A stretch of DNA of 64,000 nt, taken from the NCBI GenBank assembly GCA_037974665.1, contig CM075764.1, positions 83,413,825 through 83,477,824 on the forward strand. The letters run 5' to 3'. The number at the start of each line of letters is the position of its first letter. The first letter of the stretch is position 1. The stretch comes from Ehretia macrophylla (taxonomy: Eukaryota > Streptophyta > Magnoliopsida > Boraginales > Ehretiaceae). The position numbers and the translations under genes were made by a program. Shown piece by piece: positions 23,386 through 35,512 of the stretch. The notes beneath the pieces were generated by a model that saw only the letters and a program-made list of their open reading frames with translations, ran no database searches and was not told where the DNA came from.

Positions 23386-24570
23386 AAGCAAAACGCAGGA
23401 CTCCGCCCAGCGCGCGGCGTGATTTTAGCCAAATTATATCGTTTTTAAGGTCAAAATAGTGAAAAGGCCCGAAAATGCCTCGGTCAAACACCCCGATCAA
23501 AAGTCAAACATCGAAGCCAAAATGTTAGCCAATGGGCGCTCGAGCATGCCCCAATAGGTGCTCGAGCGCCCCTCTCTGCGCCACCCACGTTGCAGCACCT
23601 GATTGGACCAATAAAAGCGCGCTCGAGCGCACCACCCAAACCGCGACACGCAAATGGTCCAACCTGATGGTGGGAGAGGTGCGCTCGAGAGCGTCTCTAA
23701 TTTCTTCCCTATAAATACCCCCAACCCCGGTGAAGAATTAGTTAGATTTTATTATTTTATTTTGTTTTTATTTTAGTCTTAATTTTGTTTTTAAATTAGT
23801 TTTAATTTCTGTTTTTAATTTAGTTTTAAATTATGTTTGAAATATTAGTTTAGTTTAATTTTAATAATAATTGTAGAATACGGGAGAAGTTTTGCCTGAG
23901 TAGCTTTTAATAAGCTCTTACTCGGGGAAAGTTCTGCCTAAGTAGCTCTTATTCAGGGGAATCTTCGCCCAAATAGCTATTTTGTGTCAGACCTCTGCTC
24001 AAATTCATGGGATCAGAAATACAAAGTCCTCATATCGGGGGAGCCTTTCTTCACTCTCTTATTTGTCTTACTTGTATTTATTATAATATCTGAATAGAGC
24101 TATTGTCTAGGGGAGGATATTGTAAATGATAGTCTTTTAATATATGGTCTCGGATTCAGTTTATTCAATTCACTTGCAATATATGGCTTGCCTTAATTCA
24201 GTATTGTCTTTCATACATAATGCTTTTAAGTTGATGTTATGATTGTTTTACTTTCGTGCCATATATCCATGCTTCAATAGTGAATCAATAGCTTTACAAA
24301 CTTAGATTCTATGAGATTATAGGTTATACCATAGCTCTAGACTAGTAAGGAGATGTTAATTACTTAGTTAAAACAGACCTTTTACGCCAGGCTGCAAGGA
24401 CAAATCCATACTATGGCTATATAATGGACTCGTAGATGGAACGACACATATAATAGAGTTAGTAATTGGGACTTTAATAGACCAAGGTAATTGACTAAGT
24501 TAATGCTTGTACCTTAACCCTTTCATAGAATTAGAATCCTTACCTTAACTCTTTCATAGAATTAGAATCC

Positions 24571-26600
24571 TGAATGCCAAGCCTATATTGTTTTGGAAGT
24601 ATGCCTTAGAAACGACAACATACATCTTAAACGTAGTGCCTTCTGAATCGGTACCTAAGATACCTAATAAGTTGTGGACGGGCTGCAAGCCCAGTTTAAG
24701 GCATATCTATATTTAGGGGTATCTAGCTTATGTATTGAATAGCTCTGCATCCAAGGTGGAGCCAAGGTGACAAATGTACTATTTCATAGGATATCCTAAG
24801 GGAACAAGAGGTAGAATTTTCTATATTCCTAAGGAGCAAAAGGTGCTGATAAGTACTTATGCTAGATACTTGGATGATAATAGTATAGTCCATCTAGAGT
24901 TAAATTCAGAAACTATAATGGAAGTAGTTTCTACATAAACTTCTACTATACCTGCACCTATAACCGAAGCAGTAAACGGACAGCAAATTCCCCTAAGTAC
25001 ACCGAAGCCTCTTCGTAGTAAGAGGACATCGAGACAACCAGATCTGTACTATAGAGAGTCTTTCGAGGCAGTCTCCGATCAGGTTAACTATCCCACTAGT
25101 TATGATAAAGCAGTAATGGACATAGATGCAGATCATTGGCATAAGGCAATAGAATCTGAGTTGGAGTCCATGTTTTCCAACAAAGTCTGGGATCTTGTAA
25201 TTGTACCTGACGGAGTGAAACCCATAGGGTGAAAATAGGTCTACAAGAGAAAAAAATGAATGGACGAGAAGTAGAAACCTTCAAAGCTAGGCTGGTAGCA
25301 AAGGGATATACTCAAAAAGAGGGTATCAATTATGATGAGACTTTCTTACCAGTAGCCATGCTAAAGTCCATAAGGATTCTTTTGGTCATCGCTTGTTACT
25401 ATGACTATGAGATATGACAAGTAGACGTCAAGGCTATATTCCTTAATGGGAATCTTGACGAATGCATTTACATGATACAACCAGACGAATTTGTTATGAA
25501 AGACAAAAAAAATATGGTCCGTAAGCCTAAAAGGTCCAATTATGGACTTAAGCAAGTATCTAGGGCATGGAACATTCAACGAAGCGATCAAATCATTTGG
25601 TTTTGAGCAGAACATTGATGAACCATGTGTGTACAAGAAAAATGGATAGTCATGCTGGTGCATTACTTGTCCTTTATGTAGACGACATCCTACTAATTAG
25701 GGACAATGTAGGGATGTTGACATCCATAAAGATTTGGCTGTCTTCTCTATTTCAAATGAAGAATTTGGGAGAAGCTAGCTATGTTCTAGGGATTAAACTC
25801 CTACAAGATCGCAAGAACAAAATACTGGTATTATCCCAAGTTGTATATATGGAGAAGATACTGGTTAAGTTTAACATGCAAGACTCCAAGAAGGGGTTGT
25901 TACCCTACAATATAGAGTTCCTCTTTCTTGAGATCAGTGTCCTAAAACTCCTGATGAGAAATAGAGCATGGGATGAATTCTATATGCGTCAGCAGTTGGT
26001 AGTCACATGTATGCTATGTTGTGAACTAGACCAGATATCTGCTTTGCAGTTAGCATGGTTAGCCAATATTAGTAAACTCGGGACAAGCTCACTGGGTAGC
26101 GATCAAACATATATTCAAGTATCTTCGGAGAATGAAGGATTATATGTTAGTCTACCGAGCTGAGGGTCTGACTCTGTTAGTATACACAGACTCAGACTTC
26201 TAATATGATAGGGATTCCAGAAAATCTACTTCTGGATACATCTTCACCTTATCGGGAGGTGCCATTTCGTGGAGAAACGTGAAGAAATCCCGCATTGCAG
26301 ATTCTACCATGGAGGCTGAGTATGTAGCGGCATCAGAAGCTGCTAAAGAAATTGTTTGGTTGAGAAAGTTCTTGTTAGAATTGGGGGTAGCGCCTGCCCT
26401 AGAGAAACCAATAGTTATATGTTAGAGCAGTAGGACTAAGTAAAGAGCCAATGAATCATAGAAAAAGCAAACACGTTAAGATAAAAAATATCACTTAATC
26501 CGGGAATTCATCCAAAGAGGAAACATAATGGTAGACAAAATTGCCTCTACTAAGCAGATCTTTTTTACTAAGACTCTTATGGAGAGGTCTTTTCTGTACA
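24571..26600 (+). pseudogene. copia B integrase end, reverse transcriptase and RNase H (fossil)
   Basis: Text is readable in order: FWKYALETTTYILNVVPSES (integrase C-terminal part), PNKLWTGCKPSL, then [32 protein letters not shown] and [13 protein letters not shown] (start of RT), then VLYVDDILLI (RT active site, near 25670-25700, catalytic YVDD retained), SYVLGIKLLQDR, and an RNase H region around 26190-26400 with AEYVAASEAAKEIVWL. Broken in several places; a fossil. Confidence 0.88.
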
Positions 26601-28531
26601 TGTTTAGTCAATGGAGGTCAAGTTGTTAGATAACATAACCTAGTACACTTTTGTACAAGTGGGAGTCTGTTAGGATTATGATATGTCCAAAAGACCACTA
26701 GCACAATGTCATCAATATATCTGGATATTTGCATTGAATAATTAATGTCATCTTACTTTTATGAGTGTGTTTATCTCTTATGTGGTTGACTTATATATAT
26801 GTGTATAAGGTCCTTGCTTCAAGTGTTGACTTGGGTACGTGGTGGTTACGTATGGAAGGTCTAAGTCATGATTACTTGTTAAGCAAAAATATTTTGTACA
26901 TAACTATGTAATAGAGCTGGATACTCTACTATGGTATAAATTATTGTGAATGAGTTTCCTTTATAGTAGGGTGGTCTACTTTAATCATGGACAGGGTTCC
27001 AAACTTATTTCACTTATGCATGTGTATGCATTTGACGGGCCACTGTAGGTGTGAACTCTAAATAAGTACTATCAAAGAAATATATTGCCTATACATACCA
27101 GCTTCTATGTGGGCTAGTGCTCTCAATCTTGAGCATATATGGATGAATCGACGAAGGCAATTTCCTGCACTTTGAGTCACTATGGGTGAGATCTTGTATG
27201 GGTTAATAGCTCTGTGATTTAGGTGTCTGGAGTTGATTAGAAGGGACATGCATATGCAATAAGAAATCTATACAATAATCATAACCTTAGAATGATCCAG
27301 GTTTATCGTCCTGAATCTCTGCACAGTAATACATGATGTATTAATTGTTACACTTGTAGGTTGCTCCCGTGGTCAAGTGGATAACTTTCGAAGGATGGTT
27401 GGATTATGGGTTAGAGGTTCTAAGGAGAAAAATGTAGTCAATGAGATGATAGTACAAGTTGTAAACCTGTTTTGGCTATGAGTGAGTATAGAGGGGCAAT
27501 TTGGTCATTATTACTTGGTTGGTCTAACGACTGAGCGTCATATGTTGTTATGACTAACTCCTATTAATACAGTAATTATCCTATAATGCAGCCATAGTCT
27601 TTTAGTAGAATAGACTAAGATTAAAATGACAAAATATTGTTAGGAGACTAACAAGGGTATTTTGGTGATTTTTGGTAGAAGGGTAATTATGTCTTTGGTC
27701 CCCCTTCTAGCCATTTACCTTATAAGTATCATTACTAAACTTGGGTATTGCTAAATTGAGAGAAGATAGAATCCACTGGCAACTAGAAGTCATACAAAAG
27801 ATTTGTCATGCTTGGAAGAAGTTTCTATTTATGATAGTTGGCTGAAAATTAGATTAAATATTTAATTAATTAATTGGATAGAGCAATAGGGTTAAGCTAG
27901 GACCTTAGCACGTGTTCCTAGGCTTGGACGCAGGGTCCTAGACATTTTTTCTAGGCTTGGTCGAATGGTAGTGTGAATATATGGTGAAAGAGTATTTTTC
28001 CATAATTAAATTAGAATTAGGATAATTCAAAATCCTAGACTCTTTCTGACTTGGAATTTGTTTTGCATAGAACTACCTAGCTTGGTTTTTTCTATATAAA
28101 GGCCTCTACCCTAAGCTCTACAATTGTACTATCTCCTTTGAGATCTCTCTCTCTACACGTGTAAGCCTTTTGTAGAGGAAACACAAAACACTTTTCTTTT
28201 AGTTTAGTTTTACAAGATTGAGTCCCACAACTTGATCAACACTTTAGCTAGGATTTGGTATAAAAGGGAATATTAGAGTTCAAGGAGTGGAAACAAGCTT
28301 TCAGGCATGTGGGGCATTATAGCAAATGTGAAGTTTTTCTTGTTTCATTTTTCATGACTAAGAGGTATTTTAGAAAAGAAAATTATTTGCTTTGAGATTA
28401 AACTATGAACTGTTTAGATGTTCAAATAACTATTTCATGCTTTATTCGTTTTAAAGATCCATGCATGATTTTTTTCGTCTTATTCTTGTCTTAAATAGAA
28501 TTTGATTCATGTGGTATAACGTTTTTCTTCA

Positions 28532-30540
28532 TTTGCATGTTTGATTCAATCTAATTAAAGATAGATGTGTGGTTTTTCATTTATCATGAAATAACATGAA
28601 CATTTTAGATATTTTAATTAGATAGATTGAAATAAGAAAATAGTAAGACCAAGTTGAATAGGAATAAACCTGTAGAGTTTTACTTGGATTGCAAGAAAGA
28701 CAAAAAAAAAGGAATTAGACCGTCCCTCTAACGCTGCATCCCAAGGACGCATAGGGGGACGATCAAACGTGACCATGTTTTTTTTTCCGCGTTGCTTATT
28801 TCCTTGCGTGATGTTAATTCTGATATCAAATTGTGTATTTGATTGATTAACTATTTATATCTAGAAATTATAGCTAGAATAAATATATTTAATTATTTTT
28901 TTCCATGCTTTAATACGTGTATTTAATTGTCTTTATTAAATATATAGAATATTGTAGATTGCATGGAAATATTACCACCATTAGGATTTAGAATGGAAAA
29001 TCCTAATTTGCTTAGGTTATGAATAATTAAGAATTAATTTAAGATAAGACTAATTTAGATTAATCTAAGGATTAATTAATTATAAAAATAATGTAAAAGT
29101 AGTTGAAGATATGATTTATCTTTTAGGGTCCAATTCTTAAATTAATAATCCAAGTAGGCCTTACCTATGGTTTAAATACTAAAGCCTATATTAGGCAATA
29201 TATTTTAAAGTATACTTAAAAGGTTTTAAATAGAGGCCTATAATATTCTTGGGAATACGGGGCCTAACCATATTCTATAGGATATATTATTAGGCTTAGA
29301 TTATTTAGATAAAATCTAGATTTTAAGTATTAAGAACAAATATATGAAAACCCTTTTATTATAAATATTTGGGTACGAGAGGGAAATGGAAAACTCCAAG
29401 GCTTTCTGATTCCAATTTGTACTAATTAATTAATATTACCTCAGCTTACCATACGGTATATTCCCTACAGAGGGTAATACTTAATTTAGATATTAGTGGG
29501 CATATTAAATATAAATAATCATAAGACAAGGTGATTAGTGAGCTCGGCCATCCTAATGATGGAGTTTTTCACTAAAGATCACTTTATACGATGTGAACAA
29601 AAGTCACTACCTTACGGAGGGCTTAAGTCCAGGACATTCTAGGGAATATCAACTAAAGAATACATTCTAGGGAATATCAACTAAAGAATGGTAATTCACT
29701 CGACTCTAGTAGAAATAGTGTTTTAGCTAAAATAAACCTATTTTAGATAAGTCAAATTATTCAATGATTGGATTATTATTTGGGTAGTGTCTATCCAAAC
29801 AAAATAGCAGTCCAAACGAAGCGTACTGCAAGCTCGGCCATCCTAAAGCTGGAGGGTTTGTGAGTAAATTGAGACACTATTGCATTTAATAGTTTAAAGG
29901 GTTAACTACTAAGGCAAAAAGTTTAATGTGTATATATGTGTTTTTTTCCATATTTATATTATACATGATATACTTGCATTACACATGAATGTTTTAATAA
30001 TTACAATGTATATATATTCATAAATGTTAGGATCCTTCAAAGTAAAATGCTTAGGAAAGGAGAACACTGAGAGTTGGTACCAGAGCAGAAGTCTGGGCTG
30101 CTGTAGTGGGATATATTTATCCTAGTTTTAGTACCACAAAGGTATTAGTTTTGAATAATTGTTATTATGTTCCGATTTTTTCGAAGATTTTAATTTCAGT
30201 TTCATAACTTTTAAATAATAATTATGTAGTTTCTTTCCATTCTGATGTGGACATCAGTAGAGATGGTAGTATAATTTGTTCCGGTAGTTCACATAATAAT
30301 TTGTTCTATTTATGTCCTAAAACATCTTCATTGGACAACATAGAACATAACAATAAGAGAAAGTTTTCTTAAACCAATGATGTTTATTTATGGCATTTAT
30401 GTTTGGGCCATATCAACAAGTGGAAGCTCAGACCATGCACCTATTAGGGATGTCATGGGAGCAAAAGTCTTCAATGGAAGAAAAAAGTCTCATTGTACCC
30501 TAGACCAATTTTAAGTTCACATCAGTCAACACACACCTTA
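28532..30540 (+). mobile_element. copia internal DNA, probable continuation of element A
   Basis: Right of the LTR ending at 28531 there is no primer-binding site, so this is not simply a new element led by that LTR. The region has the same leader style as copia B (GGGTACGAGAGGGAAATGG, then CTTACCATACGGTATATTCC). Near 30330-30440 it has the pre-integrase block LWHL-LGHINKWKLR. It then breaks off at about 30540. This fits the far side of the older element A. Fossil, broken. Confidence 0.6.
29634..29689. repeat. 28-bp tandem duplication
   Basis: Two exact adjacent copies of a 28-base unit starting ACATTCTAGGGAATATC lie in the copia leader-like region. Confidence 0.9.
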
Positions 30541-31680
30541 TCCCTCGTAGGCTATGTTTGACCTTTGAATCTCAAACATGTATTCATAGTTATGTTCAAT
30601 TACAAAGATTGTATAACTGGTCGACCAATGAACACATGCGGGACTAGATGTGAACAGTTTTCTCTTCGTTCAATATCCTTCAAAGTTAAGTCAACTGCTT
30701 TCCTGGACATGCCCCATATGATCGAATCTAATGTGATCTTTAAGTGACATACCAAAGTAGCTAACACTGAACTTAACCTATTAGAATATGAGCGTAGGTC
30801 ACTAGGGGTATCCCAAAGAAGCATATATTGCTTCAAGGATTCACACAGTGGTGAAGAAGGGATCCATTCACCCACTTCCTTTTACGGTTGCAAAGCACAC
30901 ATGGTAGAAACATGTGTTACGGAGTGACTTCCCTTATAAGGGGCGTATGTCTTTACCTAAATCAAACACCGTACAGATCTTAGTCTAGTTATCACTCATA
31001 AACTAACCTGAATCCTTGAACTTAATACACTTAATAATCAAGGTTTCAAATCTAGCTACAAACAAGTTATATGGACCGTGGGAATCCATATCGATCTCAT
31101 GTCGGTCTTTTATTGTAACATATACAATTAAGATGTCTTATCTTAATATTGTCACAAAAACCAATTCTAAACCAAAACTTAAGGCGACGTAACTTATATG
31201 AGTATAGTATTTCCCGACAAATACTAACCAACTCATATCGTCTTATCTCTGTACGCTTCCATTGCGCCAGAGGCGATTGCTCGTGTGAGAGAGCCAATCT
31301 CATCAACTTGTAGATATATTTTTTGATGCCAATCTGTGCTAGCATACTCATACTTGATTTCTTCCAAATTTATCACAAAGATAAGGCACTAAGCAAACAC
31401 ATGAAACAAATTTTGTTCACTATGAACTGACATCGAATATTCACCAGTATAAGTACATTAGTAATTACACAATACTTTACAGAACATCAACATCAAGTCC
31501 TACGCAATCCTAGAGATTCTATTGCAACAAATGCATATCTCTAAATATGGATTTATCGAATGGGTCACTGCTATCTCATACGTAGGTAAGTGTTCCATAA
31601 TCACTTCTTTTTATGACACAAAGCCATAATGTCATGTACTAGGTTTTGCCATGAAATTTAGGATCTTTAGCATAGGTGAT
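30541..31680 (-). mobile_element. LTR-like region left of the minus-strand copia
   Basis: The sequence has the texture of a reversed long copia LTR (runs resembling CACTATGGGTGAG-style and GGGAAGTCACTCC-style text) and lies just downstream, in minus orientation, of the copia RNase H. I could not find the purine tract, the LTR start, or a matching copy near 43140, so identity and ends are uncertain. No host gene is visible in it. Confidence 0.35.
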
Positions 31681-31689
31681 GGCTAATTA

Positions 31690-34600
31690 ATGGACACAAT
31701 AGATTGTCATTGCTCGTCTAGCAATTGACTCATCTCAAGTCCATCATAATCTCTCGAGCTATATTACCCCTTGTATAGCTACCGAGCATGTCACACAACT
31801 CAATTTCTACAGTTGACAATGCTATGCATATTTGCTTCTTGCTATTCCACAAAGTAGTGCCATTAACCAGCAAGTAAGCATACCAAGAGATAACTTTAAG
31901 CTCATCTAAGTCACCACCCAAATCAACATTTGTGGATCTCACCTAATAGAGACCAATACTTTAATGTCATTGGCAAAATCTAAATTGCCTTTCAAATACC
32001 TAATGATCCTTATGACAACGATGCAATGAACTTATCAAAGATTTGATTGGTAATAACTTACCAATCTCACGACAAAAACAAATATCTAGCCATGTATACA
32101 CCACAGTATATACTAGGCTACCCATGGTACTTGAATAAGGAACATTTTTTATCTCATCAATCTATTCTGGCATTAGGGGACACATCCCTTGGCTTAGGCT
32201 TTCTCCCTCGCTTACAGGAGCATCTATAGGTTTGTAGACTTATGCGTGGAGTCATTCAAGAACTTGTTTGACATATAACTCTTGTAACAAAACAAGAATC
32301 TTAGATTGACCCTTCTAGATCTTGACTCTTAACACACAAGCTACTCCACCAATGTCCTTTATCCCACAAAGTTGAGGACAATCACATCCTAATAGTGATT
32401 ATATACCCCTTGTCATTTCTAATCAACAATATGTCATGCATCTAGAGAGATAGAATCACATATCTACTTTCAAATCAATTGACATATACACATATGCCTT
32501 ATTGAACCATTTGAAGATCATACAAAATGAATTCTTCTTGCATTTCTCCACTAAAAAAAATATCACATTTACATCTACTTGATGGAAATTACCTTTACAT
32601 CTACCTGATGTAATTTGAGGTTCAATTGGGTGACATGATCAGAAATAGGTGAATTGAGGCAAACCTAACAATGAAAGAAGGTTTGCTTGCAAGTTATCCC
32701 CTCAATTTGGGTACAACTTTTTAGCCACTAGTGAGCTTAATATCTGATATTAAATCCAATTGCTCTTTCATTGCTTTCATTCGACTTTCCCTTACAAAAC
32801 AATGAGAGAACTTCAGCCACTATCTAAGGCTCATCATCATCTTAACTAGTTATTATATGAAAAGCTCATTTTCATAATCACCTAGTAGTGAAACGAACTC
32901 ACATTAATCACGGAACATATTCAAGTTGATCAAACCGATATTACTATTGTAAGTGAAAATGATCCACAAACCGGTTAATACAGTTAATGAAACGAATGCA
33001 CCTTGATCGTGAAACATATTCAAGTTGATCGAAAACAAACCAGTGTTTATCTCCCACTTGAATCAGTGAACAGAAGCAAGTCCTCATTTGAACTGAAAAA
33101 TTGTGAGGGATAGGACCATTAGGAGCATTCAATTCAGATAACTGAGTCTCCCGCTAGGAAAGTCTATATCCAAGGATGTTAAGTTCAGACACACTTCCAC
33201 TATTTGTTCATCAATGAACATTCTCCTTTGGAACATTTAATGTACCAAATGGAAATACACTTATTTCATTTTGATATCAATTTCTCATGCTCATGAGAAA
33301 TGTCATGAACAAAGTAGTCAACTACCAAGGTCATAAGTCATTGTGGACTGGTTTACTACTTGTCCATGACTCATAAGGAGTTGAAGTGACTAATTTGAAG
33401 GGCACTCGGTTAAATGTATATATATGGTAGTTGCCAATTCTCAACACAAAATTGAGAAATTTGTATGAGTCATCATATACTTAATCACATCCGATAAGGT
33501 TTTATTCCTTTTTCTACAACTTCTCATAGTTGCGAAGCTCCAGGAATACTTAGCCCTTTTGCTACACCTTTTTCGTTTCAAATCTTTTCGAACGAATCAA
33601 ATGGATATTACCGAACATAATCAGTTTTCAAAGGTTTCACTTTCTGTCTATTTGATTCTCAACATGATTAGAATAACTTCCAAAGCAATTAAACTTCGGA
33701 CATGTGAGAAAACAAAAAGACAAGACTAAATCTTTTGAAAACTTTGAGAAAAATAACGAAATATGAGGACTCATGCCTTGCCCTAACATTCTTTGGATTA
33801 TAGATTTCGGGATGAATACAAGGCAATGGAAAACTAGCTCGCAAGCCTTTGCCAAACATTTTATTGTGGAGTTATTGGCTAGGCAACTTTCACACAAGGG
33901 CATATAGAATTGTGCTAACCACAGCCTCAAAAGACCTTCGCATGCTAGTCTTTTCATTCTATCTTGCCTTATATGTCAAGCTGCTATGCTATAGATCTCA
34001 AAGATGTTGTATTAATAACACATTTTATATAGCATCGGTTTTGATGTTTAGTGCATAGAACAAGAAAACCATCCACAATATAGCCAGATTTATAATGTGT
34101 TGTTCTTAACAATCTGATTGAGTTTTAAATATATGAAGTTGAGAACCTAATCGTAAAAGAATTTTATCTATAGACCAAGTATTTCTAGAACCAGAGTGTA
34201 TAAGATGCATGGAAAAATTAGAGTTTGACTATCACATAGTAGTAGCTAACAAGTGCCAATGCCCTTGTCTTCAAACTCTCGAACTATTTCCTACAAATAT
34301 CCACTGTAATTCACCTAAAATCTAACGGTATTTTAAATGCTCTTTCATATCTAGTTATAAGGTTAGACGTTTAGTCTTCGGCTCAAGGCAATCCCGAGCT
34401 TAGTGACCTTTCCTGTCACAATTTTAGCACATAGTCATCACAATGTTGAATCGTACTTGTCACATACGTCTGACTTTCTTAGTCTTCTCGGTCAGCTTAT
34501 CCTTCTTTTTTGTCACTGGAGTCATTGCCCATTATGCTTGGATCCTCATGACCCTTGCTTATTGAACTCAGCTACATAAGCTTGACCAATGGTCTAGATG

Positions 34601-34919
34601 GCTAAGAGGCGTTATTTACAAAGTCCAGGTGACGCTCAATGTTTGGAATGTCTCAACATTCTCATTGTGCGTCATGTTGACAATCTTGCGCACCCAACTT
34701 AGATGGAAAAGATACAATGACAACTTCCACTAATTATTCATCAGTGAAAATATGGCCAATTGCCTTCGAATCTTGAATCAAGTTCAACATCTCACAAATA
34801 CTATCCCTTAGGTGCATTTTAATTATTTTAGCATGTGTCGAACTTGATTATAAGCTGACTCAACTTAGAAATGGAAGTTCCACTTAATTTATCTTTCAAG
34901 CTTTCAAAAACCTATATCA
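31690..34919 (-). pseudogene. copia gag-pol fossil, minus strand
   Basis: Readable blocks, from right to left: gag KLSGTSISKLSQLIIKFDTC (about 34820-34890) and MTHNENVETF (about 34660); a CCHC knuckle-like NCDRKGH (about 34410); CESCL and an integrase block (about 33750-33910); TPYESWTSSKP-like integrase end (about 33350); an RT to RNase H linker near 32100-32220; and the RNase H block LVNGTTLWNSKKQICIALS (about 31790-31870). The order is that of Ty1/copia. Many breaks; a fossil. Confidence 0.8.
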
Positions 34920-34924
34920 GTAGG

Positions 34925-35507
34925 TGTGGTAATCCCATCCCACATCGGAAGGTTATGAGTCTGGGCCACTGAATATATAGAGTTCGCTCGTATATCGCGC
35001 ACGCGCATTTTCCTAGCAGTGGCTGGGAGGCGAAAAATCCGTGAGGGGTATGGGCCCCAAAGTGGACAATGCGTGCATAGTTCATTACTGGGCCTGCTCG
35101 CCATGGCCTCGGTACTCGCTTGAACTGTTAAGGCCAGGAGTATCTGGCAGGCGTGGGAGTTGGGTTCGGGGCGTTACAAAATGGTATCAGAGCGGGCCTT
35201 TCTTTTCGCAAGTGGCCCGTAAGGGCGCTGGGCCTCCTTAAGGGGGGACGGATGTGGTAACTCCATCCCACATCAGAAGGTTATGAGTCTGGGCCACTGA
35301 ATATATAGAGTTCGCTCGTATATTCGTGCACGCGTGTTTTCTTGGCAGTGGCTGGGAGGCGACAAATCCGTGAGGAGTATGGGCCCTAAAGCAGACAATA
35401 TATGCATAGTGCGTTACTGGGCCTGCTCGCCATGTCCTCGGTGCTCGTTTGGACCTTAAGGCTAGGGAGTATTCGGCAGGCGTGGGAGTTAGGTTCGGGG
35501 CGTTACA
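34925..35507 (+). mobile_element. TRIM (terminal-repeat retrotransposon in miniature), looks structurally whole
   Basis: LTRs of 254 and 255 bp (34925-35178 and 35253-35507) both start TGTGGTAA and end GGGGCGTTACA. The 74-bp interior has a tRNA-Met primer site (TGGTATCAGAGC, 35182-35193) and a purine tract (AAGGGGGGACGGA, 35240-35252). The flanking duplication is GTAGG (34920-34924 and 35508-35512). There is no coding region, as is normal for TRIMs, which depend on other elements for proteins. The LTRs carry TCCCACATC near their start. I checked for the 5S-like segment of Cassandra elements and do not see it. Confidence 0.93.
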
Positions 35508-35512
35508 GTAGG

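Larger units (their letters stand above)
22380..24570. mobile_element. Ty3/gypsy-derived insertion in copia B
   Basis: Copia integrase sequence stops at about 22380 and resumes near 24571-24590 (FWKYALETTTYILNVV). Between them is unrelated DNA. A GC-rich part at 23400-23715 contains repeated GCTCGAGCG blocks, then a TATAAATACC box, then T-rich and CTC-GGG leader-like text, which looks like the promoter and R region of a gypsy LTR. A gypsy pol fragment is embedded at 22714-23347. A roughly 29-bp tandem duplication lies near the right end (about 24512-24569). Exact ends and target duplication are not resolved. The element is broken. Confidence 0.6.
17743..28531 (+). mobile_element. Ty1/copia retrotransposon B, LTR to LTR, broken, itself interrupted
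   Basis: The left LTR is 17743-19390 and the right LTR is 26668-28531 (about 1.65 and 1.86 kb). Both have TGTTGGG or TGTTAGG starts and a TTCCTTCA or TTTCTTCA end. After the left LTR comes a degenerate primer site (TGGTATCGGAGAC, 19392). Before the right LTR is the purine tract AAGTGGGAG. The internal order is leader, gag, protease/integrase, reverse transcriptase, RNase H. Over one stretch of about 215 bases I counted roughly 19 differences between the LTRs, about 9%, which suggests a few million years if commonly used plant rates apply. The copy is broken in many places and carries a nested gypsy-derived insert (about 22380-24570). No clean target duplication is visible. Confidence 0.8.

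Noticed and set aside
23400-23715. GC-rich segment with open frames on both strands (23497-23724 and 23532-23714)
   Set aside because: The frames arise from GCTCGAGCG-rich LTR-like promoter DNA followed by a TATA box. No protein family is recognised.
34925-35507. Cassandra-type element with embedded 5S rRNA
   Set aside because: The size and TCCCACATC start are similar, but I find no 5S rRNA promoter-like segment in the LTRs, so I call it a TRIM only.
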